Positions 33,201 through 41,973 of a DNA stretch of 64,000 bases are shown in pieces; position 1 is the stretch's first letter; every line of letters starts with the position of its first letter. The notes beneath the pieces are model-generated. The model saw nothing but the letters and a program-made list of their open reading frames with translations, was not told where the DNA came from and searched no databases. Source of the DNA: Eubacterium sp. (lineage in GTDB: Bacteria; Bacillota; Clostridia; Oscillospirales; Acutalibacteraceae). Made by a program: the position numbers and the translations under genes. The stretch lies in assembly GCA_017446095.1 (NCBI GenBank), contig JAFSRN010000008.1:186001-250000 (forward strand), read 5' to 3'.

Positions 33201-36200
33201 CTTTGCGCGCACACCTGCAACGGGCGTTACGCTCAACAAAACAAGTATTGAGGGCGGCGGAATCGGCGACAGCGAAAAGCTTACTGCAACCGTTCAGCCC
33301 AGCAGCGTTACAAATAACGCAAGCGTGGACGACGTTACATGGTCGTCAAGCGACAGCAGCGTTGCAAGCGTGGACAGCGACGGTACGGTTCACTTCCTGC
33401 GCGGCGGCGACTGCGTAATCACGGTTAAAACCGTAGACGGCGGCTACACTGCAGAATGTGCGGTTAACGTTGTTACAAACTTCAACGCACTCAGCGCGCT
33501 TATTACTTCATACGAAAATATGGGACTTCAGGCAGCGGATTACTATCCCGATACCTTTAACGCTTTTGACGGCAAGATGACCGAAGCAAAGCAGATGGTT
33601 GAGGATAAGACTGCGTCGCAGGACGAGGTTGATTCAATGTACACCGCGCTTGAAAACGCATACAACTCACTTAAAAAATACGTTTACCTTGATAAGGTTG
33701 AGATTTACCTCGACGGCGAAGCTGCATCCGATTACTATCAGTGCGATCTCGGCGCACTTTCAAGCTACTCAAACGCAAAGCTCAACCTCAACGTAAGGCT
33801 CTACCCGAACAACGCTTCCTACGAGAGTGTTGAATGGGAAAGCTCGACCTCGTTCATTAAGGTTACATCCGACGGCGTATGCTCACCGTCAGAGAACAAG
33901 TCGGGCTACGGCAAGATTACCTGCACGGTTACAGACCACTTCGGCAACGCGCACAGCGACTATGTCTGGGTATCGTTTGCCAAAACACCTGTTACGGGCG
34001 TAACGCTCAACAACAGCATTGTCACAGGCGAAATCGGCAGCACCGCACAACTCACGGCAACAGTTCTGCCAAACAGCCTGCTTTCAAAGGCGGATATCAA
34101 GGCGGTTAACTGGAGTTCAGCTAACGAGGATGTTGCAACTGTTGACGAAAACGGACTTGTTACCTTCGTTTCCGCAGGCATGACGGATATCACCGTCACA
34201 ACTTACGACGGCGGCTACACCGCAACCTGCGTTGCAACCACGCTCGGCGACAGAACTGCGCTTGAAGCAGCGCTCGAACAGTACAAGGATATCGACTTTA
34301 CGGAATACGAATACGCATACGGCGAGCCTTTCCACGAGGCTTATGCCGCTGCCGAGGACGCTATGCAGAACATGGCGCTCACGCAGGAACAGATTGACGA
34401 CGCAACCGCAAATCTGCTCGAGGCGGCAACAGACCTGTACGCGCATCCGTTCATTAAGATTGAAACTATTAACTTCAGCTGGGTTGCATCAAACCTCACT
34501 ACCGACAGGCAGAGCGGTACCGTGGGCGATAACGATTCAATCCAGGTTATCTCAAGCGATATCGCAAGCATTTCAACCAATGCAAAGGTTAAGATTACGC
34601 CGTCCGTTGAGCCCGAAACCGCTATGTACAGCACCATTGACTGGACTACGGTTAAGTCGAGCAATATGAACGTTACCAAAAATAACGACGGCACGGTTAC
34701 CGTTAAGCCGTCAAGGAATATCGGCAGCGCGGGCAACGCGTTTGCAGTGCTCACCGCGGTTTACACCGACGGCTACGGCAGAGAGTACACAAGGAACGTA
34801 AGTGTGCTTATCGGCGACGCATACGTTACTGGCTTCCGTATCGACACAGAGGATTACACCTGCAAGGCTACCGACGAGCCAAGGCAGCTTGAGTACACGT
34901 TTGAAAGCTCAAACGGCAACGTTAACAGTCTTGACAATAAGGATATCGACTGGACTTCGAGCGACGACACTATTGCAAGCGTTGACGAAAACGGCGTTGT
35001 TACACCGCTTGACGAGGGTACTGCAACCATCTCCGCGCGCACCGCGGACGGCGGCTTTACCGACAGCGTAACAGTAACAATCACCGCCGATTACGACGTG
35101 CTGATTAACGCTATTGCGGAAAATGAAGAGCTTATTGCAAACAGCCGCGGTAAGTACATCTACACAGAGGAATCGCTTGATGTGCTTGAGGCTGCAGTTA
35201 ACGACGCAAGACCTGTTGCAGAGGCGCAGACCGACCGCCAGGCAGTGGTTAACGAAAAGCTTGCCGCTATCCTTGAAGCGCACGACAACCTTGAACTTTA
35301 CATCAAAGCAGAGGGACTTACCCTCGGCATCAGCGATGACGAAACGGTTGCCGCAGTGATTAACGAGGGCTATATCCGCTACACGGGTACCTCGCTCAAC
35401 GGCAAGAGCTTCAAGCTCAAGGTCAATACAATTCCTGCAGGCTCAAGGTACGAGCAAATCAGCTACACAAGCGATAATTCAAATATAACCGTTGCAAGCG
35501 ACGGCACGGTCAAGAGCACAAACTCAACCTCAAAGGTTGCAAAAATCACCTGCACAATCACTAACTACGACGACACGTCTTACAGCTACGATGCTTATGT
35601 ATCCTTTGTAAGATACGGCGTTACGGACATTGCGTTTGACAGCGGCGACAGATACTTCGGCTACAACGGCGAAACCGCTACCCTGCAGCCGCAGATTACC
35701 TACACAAGCAGCACAAACACATCGTCCTACTATGTAAGCAAATGCAAGTATTCGTCAAGTGACGAAAGTGTTGCAACCGTTGATTCAAAGGGCGTGGTTA
35801 CCTTTGTATCCTACGGCAAGGCTACCATCACCGCAACAACGCTTGACGGCGGCTACACCGCAACGGTTGATGTTTACACCACTAACGACACACGCGCCCT
35901 GCGCGAAACTATAAGCACCGCAAGGTCACTTTCCTACACCGATTACGCATACGAATACGGTATGGCGTTTAAAGAGAAGTACGAAAACGCCGGTCGCGTT
36001 TGGGAAAATCCGACTGCTACACAGGACGAGATTGACACGGCGAACAGCGAACTGACCGCAGCAATGGCAGCGCTTGAAGGTCATCCGTTCATCGCGCCTG
36101 CACCGCAGATTACCGCAAACGATAAGGTGCTTGAAAATAACGACGCTGTTGAAACTGACGACGACGCAAAGGTTACCCTTAATCCGCAGTTTGCAGACGG

Positions 36201-36708
36201 CGCTATGATGAAGTCCTACACCTTCACCTACAGCGACCTTGAAAATGCAACGGCTGTTAAAAATGAGGACGGCAGCATTACGTTCACCCGCACGGCGGAA
36301 AACGGCGCGGCAACCGTAACGCTCACCACAGTTGACGATTACGACCGTACGGACACGGTTGAGCTGCGCATCAAGCTTGTAGAAAAGCTTGTACCATGCA
36401 CAGACCTTGTGCTTATGGCAAACGGCGAGCAGCTTGGCGACAGTTACACATATTCCTGCGGCGGCAGTTACTCGAACATCGACCTCACAATCGGTTATGT
36501 TCCCGTTCCGTCAAACGCCAATATGATTGAAAGTGTAACCTATTCAGGCTCAACAAGCTTTGTAAAAATTGACTCTTCAACAGGCAAGGTAACAATGGGC
36601 ACGCTTGCTCTGCTTTCAAGCTACAAGGCAACTATTACCTGCACAGTTACAAATACTGACGGCAGCACGGTTAAAAAATCCGTATCGCTTACCGTTAAAA
36701 GGAATTAA
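30205..36708 (+). CDS. giant secreted protein with BIG_2 Ig-like and FIVAR-type repeats
   Basis: 2167 residues. A Sec signal peptide (KRSASLILALLLMVTSVIGA, cut near AFA-DG) is followed by about a dozen bacterial Ig-like (BIG_2) domains, recognised by repeated WSSSD..VASVD..G.V...GG...IT tails. Four or more helical FIVAR-like spacers (for example about 1110-1170, 1400-1460 and 1900-1960) lie between them. Such proteins form long stalks for adhesion or matrix binding. There is no LPXTG motif, transmembrane anchor or SLH domain at the C-terminus (ends VKRN), so attachment is unexplained. ATG 30205 (GGAAGG upstream) is used rather than an earlier ATG. The next gene follows after 12 bp. Confidence 0.9.
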   Translation: MKNSAKKRSASLILALLLMVTSVIGALPAFADGGIVEVFEMEITYEDGTTVVPDKDDDGEDHIEHVMESEKLQLKYKLIGCNIPDGGYVRWYSETPTLVDVDDNGLVTAYDSSKGAMVQLWIDNEVKTIPLIGGVLGSMLESALFNDTVNVDTMDTDQIIAVVETLFGENSQYGAYTSGMVSSLKEYLKKLNTAIHAELCDSTGKVLCEDAIKVVVDKSDKWYASFLPNGTHITNKDSIETTVAVGSTVKLEALTTPKRLNYGVTYSIQNTSVFSQGSSIAEVDETGLVTFKAKGTVTVVASPRSEDVTAGVRKMMKTATSLVASGDVDADQLADILINYFGVNMNKTVLKALINGAIRVSQFADENADTMDSLASVTSSIADRAMKYAYNDKITFTVIDPVALEDFSIDGPTSVQEGSAIQLAIKDIVPSTGDVSDITWTSSDPTIASVDENTGTVTGRDAGGMLSSKTCQITATSAANNVSKSYTVKVTGKTTANYISDAAISGPQDMSVGESHQYEYSVYPSRNADSNYLNVSWGIVTGTDSETGAPTYTWADSENDVSDGIGTITADGTYTAVKGGLCTIALRAVTGYDVAGSFYEIASVTTTLDIQNDLPVSKITLSAENAGYAGTLTTTQSTVDGETVKFATVKLNAVTAYYGRGATVTAAIEPAGASNTDIKWFVSNDGDFYTENEKEKSIQVRARASVQSSTSTRIWCETADGRHKSETMVLTVTRNSATGNTIDGDDIEVEVDKDVDVTHTVTYDGLITANYNANHEATWYSSDENIFTVSVLDDKSGNAVITGVDVGTATVYCVSADGGITDSKTVTVYPNKDYLKRVIELCDETVILKTAENKTLYSKYMKKLDKAYYVLYEEPMAAQAVCDTAADNLLEAFVKLGGYVGVGNIIMLDKNNEELDSRYITVNVGTLSNYKNSNYTFGYKVMPENSMYSRVAWTSDNDKIKVDAHGKCTPTDNNPCSAKITCTIRDYLGNETSDYAYITFARTPATGVTLNKTSIEGGGIGDSEKLTATVQPSSVTNNASVDDVTWSSSDSSVASVDSDGTVHFLRGGDCVITVKTVDGGYTAECAVNVVTNFNALSALITSYENMGLQAADYYPDTFNAFDGKMTEAKQMVEDKTASQDEVDSMYTALENAYNSLKKYVYLDKVEIYLDGEAASDYYQCDLGALSSYSNAKLNLNVRLYPNNASYESVEWESSTSFIKVTSDGVCSPSENKSGYGKITCTVTDHFGNAHSDYVWVSFAKTPVTGVTLNNSIVTGEIGSTAQLTATVLPNSLLSKADIKAVNWSSANEDVATVDENGLVTFVSAGMTDITVTTYDGGYTATCVATTLGDRTALEAALEQYKDIDFTEYEYAYGEPFHEAYAAAEDAMQNMALTQEQIDDATANLLEAATDLYAHPFIKIETINFSWVASNLTTDRQSGTVGDNDSIQVISSDIASISTNAKVKITPSVEPETAMYSTIDWTTVKSSNMNVTKNNDGTVTVKPSRNIGSAGNAFAVLTAVYTDGYGREYTRNVSVLIGDAYVTGFRIDTEDYTCKATDEPRQLEYTFESSNGNVNSLDNKDIDWTSSDDTIASVDENGVVTPLDEGTATISARTADGGFTDSVTVTITADYDVLINAIAENEELIANSRGKYIYTEESLDVLEAAVNDARPVAEAQTDRQAVVNEKLAAILEAHDNLELYIKAEGLTLGISDDETVAAVINEGYIRYTGTSLNGKSFKLKVNTIPAGSRYEQISYTSDNSNITVASDGTVKSTNSTSKVAKITCTITNYDDTSYSYDAYVSFVRYGVTDIAFDSGDRYFGYNGETATLQPQITYTSSTNTSSYYVSKCKYSSSDESVATVDSKGVVTFVSYGKATITATTLDGGYTATVDVYTTNDTRALRETISTARSLSYTDYAYEYGMAFKEKYENAGRVWENPTATQDEIDTANSELTAAMAALEGHPFIAPAPQITANDKVLENNDAVETDDDAKVTLNPQFADGAMMKSYTFTYSDLENATAVKNEDGSITFTRTAENGAATVTLTTVDDYDRTDTVELRIKLVEKLVPCTDLVLMANGEQLGDSYTYSCGGSYSNIDLTIGYVPVPSNANMIESVTYSGSTSFVKIDSSTGKVTMGTLALLSSYKATITCTVTNTDGSTVKKSVSLTVKRN

Positions 36709-36720
36709 GGGGGCGGTAGT

Positions 36721-39700
36721 ATGAACAAAAAGACTAAACGTATATCGCTCTTTACGGTGATTGCGCTGTTTGCGGCTTCGCTTTTTGCAGGCGCAATCGC
36801 TTATGCGGATGATGATGTGGATATCAGCACCGCGTTCCCCGATCCTGTGTTCAGCGCGGCAATTGCGCTGCATTACGATACAAATGGCGACGGCAAGCTC
36901 AGCCCTGACGAGCGCAGCGCGGAAAAGATGATGGTTTCCGGCATTGTTGATGAACTTGCCGAGAGTACGGGCGACGACCCTGACGATTTAACAATCTCAA
37001 GCCTTGAGGGTATTGAGCATTTTGCAAACCTCAAAACGCTGTACTGCAACAACGTCGGCATGCTCGATTCGCTCGACGTGTCCGCACTGACTGAACTTGA
37101 GGTGCTCAACTGCTCGGACAACGGGCTTACAGACCTTGATCTGAGCGCAAACACCGCGCTTAAAAGGCTGCACTGCTGTTCAAACGAGTTCACAAGCCTT
37201 GATTTTACGGCTAACGAAAATCTGGAATTTTTGCACTGCTACGCAAACCTTGAGCTTACAAGCCTTGACGTTACGGGGCTTACAAACCTTGAGGAACTGC
37301 GCTGCGACGGCTGCCAGATCACAGAGCTTGATTTAACCACAAACACGTCGCTTTACTCGCTCAACTGCTCGCACAACAAGCTGGCGCAGATTGATCTTAG
37401 CAACACTTCTGCAAATTCGCTCACCGATTACCACCTCGGCTTCCAGAACATCACGCTTGAGATGATTTATGCCGACGGCAAAATTCAGGCGCCCCTTGCG
37501 CTTGATAGCGATTCGGTTTATTCCACCAGCCTTGACGATGGCGAAACGGCGTATGCAAACGGCGCGTTTTACACCACTGATTACTCAAAAATCAGGGACG
37601 GCTTCACCTACCTGTACTCAACAGGCAAAAGCGGCTGCGCGGAAATGAAGGTTAACGTTGCCGTTTACCACACGCACGACTACGCGGTTACTGCAGCGGA
37701 TTATGAGAACAAAAAGCTTACAATCAACTGTCAGATCTGCGGCGAGGATGAGCATATTCTTGATGCCGACCTTGCAACGGTTACGGTTGATCCCGACTGC
37801 ACCACAGCCGGCAAAACCACCAACACGCTGACCGCGGAATACGACAGCAAGCCGTATACCGATGTTACGGAAATTGATATTCCTGCACGCGGTCACGATT
37901 ATAAAGCAGTTGTAACCGCACCAACCTGTACCGCGCAGGGCTACACAACTTACACCTGCACGCGCTGCACGGACAGTTACGTTGCAGATTACACAGATGC
38001 AACAGGTCACACCAACGGCGCACCTGTTCAGGAAAACAAGATTGATGCAACCTGCACCGCTGCAGGCTCATACGACGAAGTAATTTACTGCACAGTCTGC
38101 ACAGCCGAACTCTCACGCGAAGGCAAAACAATTAACGCGCTCGGTCACAACTTCGGTGACTGGACTCAAACAACAGCAGCAGTAGCACCCACCTGCTCGG
38201 CAGACGGCGCAACTGCAATTGAAACACAGTATTGCTCACGCTGCACCGCAACCAATACCCGCGGCGGCGAAACTGTTGGCAAACTCGGTCACAATTACAA
38301 TGCAGTTGTAACGGCACCCACCTGCACCGCGCAGGGTTACACAACTTACACCTGCACGCGCTGCACGGACAGTTACGTTGCAGATTACACAGATGCAACA
38401 GGCCACACCAACGGCGCACCTGTTCAGGAAAACAAGATTGACGCAACCTGCACCGCTACAGGCTCATACGACGAAGTAGTTTACTGCACAGTCTGCACAG
38501 CTGAACTTTCACGCGAGGGCAAAACAATTAATGCACTCGGCCACAACTTCGGTGACTGGACTCAAACCACAGCAGCAGTAGCACCAACCTGCACGGCAGA
38601 CGGCGCAACTGCAATCGAAACACAGTACTGCTCACGCTGCACAGCAACCAACACACGCGGTGGCGAAACTGTTGGCAAACTCGGTCACAATTACAATGCA
38701 GTTGTAACAGCACCAACCTGCACCGCGCAGGGCTACACAACTTACACCTGCACACGTTGCACGAACAGCTACGTTTCAGATTACACGGATGCAACAGGCC
38801 ACACCAACGGCGCACCTGTTCAGGAAAACAAGGTTGATGCAACCTGCACCGCAGCAGGCTCATACGACGAAGTAGTTTATTGCACAGTCTGCACAGCCGA
38901 ACTTTCACGCGAAGGCAAGACTATTAATGCACTCGGCCACAACTTCGGTGACTGGACTCAAACCACAGCAGCAGTAGCACCCACCTGCACAGCAGACGGT
39001 GCAACTGCAATCGAAACGCAGTACTGCTCACGCTGCACCGCAACCAATACCCGCGGCGGCGCAAATGTTCCGGCAACAGGCCACACCAACGGCGCACCTG
39101 TTCAGGAAAACAAGATTGATGCAACCTGCACAGCAGCAGGCTCATACGACGAAGTAATTTACTGCACAGTCTGCACAGCCGAACTCTCACGCGAAGGCAA
39201 AACAATTAATGCGCTCGGTCACAACTTCGGCGACTGGACAGAAACCACAGCAGCAGTAGCGCCCACCTGCACGGCAGACGGCGCAACGGCAATCGAAACG
39301 CAGTACTGCTCACGCTGCACAGCAACCAATACACGCGGCGGCGAAACTGTTGGCAAACTCGGTCACAATTACAACGCAGTTGTAACCGCACCCACCTGTA
39401 CCGCGCAGGGCTACACAACCTACACCTGCACGCGCTGCACGGACAGTTACGTTGCAGATTACACAGATGCAACAGGCCACACCAATGGCGCACCTGTTCA
39501 GGAAAACAAGATTGATGCAACCTGCACGGCAGCAGGCTCATACGACGAAGTAATTTACTGCACAGTCTGCACAGCCGAACTCTCACGCGAAGGCAAAACA
39601 ATTAACGCGCTCGGTCACAACTTTGGCGACTGGACTCAAACCACAGCAGCAGTAGCACCCACCTGCACCGCAGACGGCGCAACAGCAATCGAAACACAGT

Positions 39701-40860
39701 ATTGCTCACGCTGCACCGCAACCAATACCCGCGGCGGCGAAAATGTTGGCAAACTCGGTCACAATTACAACACTGTTGTAACCGCACCAACCTGCACCGC
39801 ACAGGGCTACACCACACACACCTGCACGCGCTGCACGGACAGTTATACCGATAGTTATGTTGACGCCACAGGTCACACAGACGGCGAGCCTGTTAAAGAG
39901 CACGTTGTTCCTGCAACCTGCACGGCAGACGGCTCGTACGACGAGGTTGTGTACTGCAAGGTTTGCCACACAGAACTTTCAAGAGATGAAAAGACTACCT
40001 ACAAACTCGGCCACAACTACAAAACTGTTGTAACCGCTCCTACCTGCACCGCACAGGGCTACACCACGCACACCTGCACACGCTGCCACGACAGTTATAA
40101 AACTGATCCCACCGCGGCGCTCGGCCACAGCTGGAACAGCGGCGTTGTTACGGAAGAGCCCACCACGCAAACCGAGGGCAAAACAAAGTACACCTGCACG
40201 CGCTGCGGCACCGAGAGGTTTGAGTCCATACCCAAGCTCAAGGTTGCAGAGGTTACGCCTACGGAAAAAGAGGCGGATTCCGCCAAGGTCAACAAGCAAA
40301 TCAAAAAACCTACCAAAATCCACACAATTTCCAACAATAAAAAGAAGCAGCTTTATATCTACTTCAGCCCTGTTAAAAATGCGCAGAACTACAGAATTAT
40401 GTACCGCAAGCACGGCGATAAAAAGTGGAAAAAGTCGTGGACAAAGGGCAAAACGGAGTTCACTATCAAAAACCTTAAGGCTAACGGTCTTTACGAGTTC
40501 AAATTTGCCGCTTACAAAAAGAATGCAAAGGGCAAGTGGGAACGCGGCGACTACTCAACAACGAGCTACAGGTATTACTACAAAACCACAATCACCAAGA
40601 CAAAGGTGACTAAAAACACGGTTGACCTCAGCTGGAAGCGCAACAAGTCCGCTACCTACTACACGGTTGAATACGCAACCAACCGCGATATGAAGGGCAG
40701 CAAAAAGGTCAACGTCAGTCCCAACTCAAAGACCTCTTACAAAATCAAGGGGCTCAAAAAGGGCAAAAAGTACTTTATCCGCGTACGCGCGGTTAAAAAG
40801 GTCGGCGGCAAAGCCTACATCGGCGAATTTTCAACCCGCAAGACCGTAACAATCAAGTAA
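36721..40860 (+). CDS. secreted LRR protein with Cys-rich tandem modules and FnIII-like end
   Basis: 1379 residues. Signal peptide (ends AIAYA-DD), then an EF-hand-like DTNGDGKLSPDE (53-64), then a short Cys-containing leucine-rich repeat array (about 95-230; LTNLEELRCDGCQITELDL type). About 780 residues of tandem modules follow, each with paired Cys (TCTRC, YCTVC, YCSRC), and the last 180 residues are two FnIII-like domains rich in Lys. Probably a calcium- and perhaps metal-binding surface adhesin. It shares its module type and C-terminal domain with the protein at 52,205. Likely co-transcribed with the BIG_2 gene (12-bp gap, GGGGGCGGT ribosome site). Confidence 0.88.
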   Translation: MNKKTKRISLFTVIALFAASLFAGAIAYADDDVDISTAFPDPVFSAAIALHYDTNGDGKLSPDERSAEKMMVSGIVDELAESTGDDPDDLTISSLEGIEHFANLKTLYCNNVGMLDSLDVSALTELEVLNCSDNGLTDLDLSANTALKRLHCCSNEFTSLDFTANENLEFLHCYANLELTSLDVTGLTNLEELRCDGCQITELDLTTNTSLYSLNCSHNKLAQIDLSNTSANSLTDYHLGFQNITLEMIYADGKIQAPLALDSDSVYSTSLDDGETAYANGAFYTTDYSKIRDGFTYLYSTGKSGCAEMKVNVAVYHTHDYAVTAADYENKKLTINCQICGEDEHILDADLATVTVDPDCTTAGKTTNTLTAEYDSKPYTDVTEIDIPARGHDYKAVVTAPTCTAQGYTTYTCTRCTDSYVADYTDATGHTNGAPVQENKIDATCTAAGSYDEVIYCTVCTAELSREGKTINALGHNFGDWTQTTAAVAPTCSADGATAIETQYCSRCTATNTRGGETVGKLGHNYNAVVTAPTCTAQGYTTYTCTRCTDSYVADYTDATGHTNGAPVQENKIDATCTATGSYDEVVYCTVCTAELSREGKTINALGHNFGDWTQTTAAVAPTCTADGATAIETQYCSRCTATNTRGGETVGKLGHNYNAVVTAPTCTAQGYTTYTCTRCTNSYVSDYTDATGHTNGAPVQENKVDATCTAAGSYDEVVYCTVCTAELSREGKTINALGHNFGDWTQTTAAVAPTCTADGATAIETQYCSRCTATNTRGGANVPATGHTNGAPVQENKIDATCTAAGSYDEVIYCTVCTAELSREGKTINALGHNFGDWTETTAAVAPTCTADGATAIETQYCSRCTATNTRGGETVGKLGHNYNAVVTAPTCTAQGYTTYTCTRCTDSYVADYTDATGHTNGAPVQENKIDATCTAAGSYDEVIYCTVCTAELSREGKTINALGHNFGDWTQTTAAVAPTCTADGATAIETQYCSRCTATNTRGGENVGKLGHNYNTVVTAPTCTAQGYTTHTCTRCTDSYTDSYVDATGHTDGEPVKEHVVPATCTADGSYDEVVYCKVCHTELSRDEKTTYKLGHNYKTVVTAPTCTAQGYTTHTCTRCHDSYKTDPTAALGHSWNSGVVTEEPTTQTEGKTKYTCTRCGTERFESIPKLKVAEVTPTEKEADSAKVNKQIKKPTKIHTISNNKKKQLYIYFSPVKNAQNYRIMYRKHGDKKWKKSWTKGKTEFTIKNLKANGLYEFKFAAYKKNAKGKWERGDYSTTSYRYYYKTTITKTKVTKNTVDLSWKRNKSATYYTVEYATNRDMKGSKKVNVSPNSKTSYKIKGLKKGKKYFIRVRAVKKVGGKAYIGEFSTRKTVTIK
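37891..40239 (+). repeat. tandem repeat array inside the LRR protein gene
   Basis: Three module types of about 38, 46 and 48 codons alternate as A-B-C: GHNYNAVVTAPTCTAQGY (A), GHTNGAPVQENKIDATCT (B) and GHNFGDWTQTTAAVAPTC (C). The order is ABC ABC ABC BC ABC AB A then a divergent end, so one A is missing before the fourth B. Near-identity at DNA level points to recent duplication or conversion. Confidence 0.9.
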
Positions 40861-40863
40861 CGT

Positions 40864-40898
40864 AAAACCGAACAGAGCTATTCTGTTCGGTTTTATTC
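40864..40898 (+). terminator. terminator of the surface-protein operon
   Basis: AAAACCGAACAGA-GCTA-TTCTGTTCGGTTTT. Confidence 0.9.
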
Positions 40899-40924
40899 TA
40901 ACAATAAAAGACAGGTAAATTATT

Positions 40925-41896
40925 ATGAAGAATTACAACTGGGCGTGCATCGGCTGCGGCAGCATTGCAAACGAGATGGCGCAGGCGATGGCGCAAAAGG
41001 GCAAAAGGTTTTACTGTGTTGCCTCAAGAACAAAGTCAAATGCGGCGTCGTTTGCAGAGCGTTACGGCATTGAACGTGTTTACGACAGTGCAGAAGATGT
41101 TTTTGCCGACGAAAATGTGGACATTGTTTACATCGCAACACCGCACAACAGGCACGTTGAACACATAATCAAGGCGGCAAACAGCAAAAAGCACATTCTT
41201 TGCGAAAAGGCGATTACATTAAACAGCGACGAGCTTGAACTTGCAGTTCAGGCGTGCCGCAAAAACGGCGTAATTCTTGCCGAGGCGATGACTATCTACC
41301 ATATGCCCGTGTATAAAAAAGTGTACGAGCTTATGCAAAACGGCAGGCTCGGGCAGCCCAAGGTGGTTGAAGTTAACCTCGGCAGCAACAAGGAATACGA
41401 TATGACCAACCGCTTTTTCAACCCCGATTTGGCAGGCGGCGCAATGCTTGATATCGGCGTGTACGCGCTGTCGTTTGCGTGCTGCTTTGCGCATTTTGCC
41501 CCTGTGGACAAAAAGTCAACCGTCACTCTTGCACCGTCCGGTGTTGACGAGCAGGAAACAATTTTGCTTGCAGATGACAGCGGCAAAATCGCAAACGTCA
41601 CGCTGTCGCTCACGGCAAAACTGCCTAAACTCGGCATTGTGTCGTTTGAAAACGGCTACGCTGTTTTTGATAACTACAACCGCGCGCACCGCGTAACAGT
41701 TCAGTTTAACGACGGCACGCAAACCGTGGCAGAAAGCGACCCCGAGGTGTCGCCCCTCGTTTACGAAATTGAGGATATGGAAACTGCGGTAAGCGGCGGC
41801 GAAAACAAGATGATGCTTGATAACACCGTATGGGTTATGGCGCAGATGACCAAGCTGCGCCGCGAGTGGGGCATAGTCTACCCTGAAGAAAAATAA
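40925..41896 (+). CDS. Gfo/Idh/MocA-family oxidoreductase
   Basis: 323 residues. N-terminal Rossmann fold with GCGSIA (about 11-16), NVDIVYIATPHNRH (about 60-73) and CEKAITLN (about 90-97), the place of the EKP motif, here EKA; the C-terminal alpha/beta domain includes GGAMLDIGVYAL. The family oxidises or reduces sugars, inositols or related compounds with NAD(P). Pro to Ala in EKP is common in the dihydrodiol-dehydrogenase-like branch. ATG 40925 has ACAGGTAAATTATT upstream. Confidence 0.9.
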   Translation: MKNYNWACIGCGSIANEMAQAMAQKGKRFYCVASRTKSNAASFAERYGIERVYDSAEDVFADENVDIVYIATPHNRHVEHIIKAANSKKHILCEKAITLNSDELELAVQACRKNGVILAEAMTIYHMPVYKKVYELMQNGRLGQPKVVEVNLGSNKEYDMTNRFFNPDLAGGAMLDIGVYALSFACCFAHFAPVDKKSTVTLAPSGVDEQETILLADDSGKIANVTLSLTAKLPKLGIVSFENGYAVFDNYNRAHRVTVQFNDGTQTVAESDPEVSPLVYEIEDMETAVSGGENKMMLDNTVWVMAQMTKLRREWGIVYPEEK

Positions 41897-41913
41897 TGCC
41901 CGCAGAATAATCG

Positions 41914-41942
41914 TTGTGTTAAAACAGGTTATATGATATAAT
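41914..41942 (+). promoter_or_regulatory. promoter of the GH26 gene
   Basis: TTGTGT, 17 bp, TATAAT; 31 bp before the chosen start. Confidence 0.65.
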
Positions 41943-41973
41943 TATATAAATAACCTTGCGCTGGATGATGCAT

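Noticed and set aside
38132-39817. Several Arg/Cys/Leu-rich open frames on the minus strand
   Set aside because: They repeat with the tandem modules of the plus-strand gene and have no start signals.
37891-40239. Array resembling CRISPR by regular spacing
   Set aside because: Repeats are protein-coding modules of 38-48 codons without short unique spacers; no cas genes.
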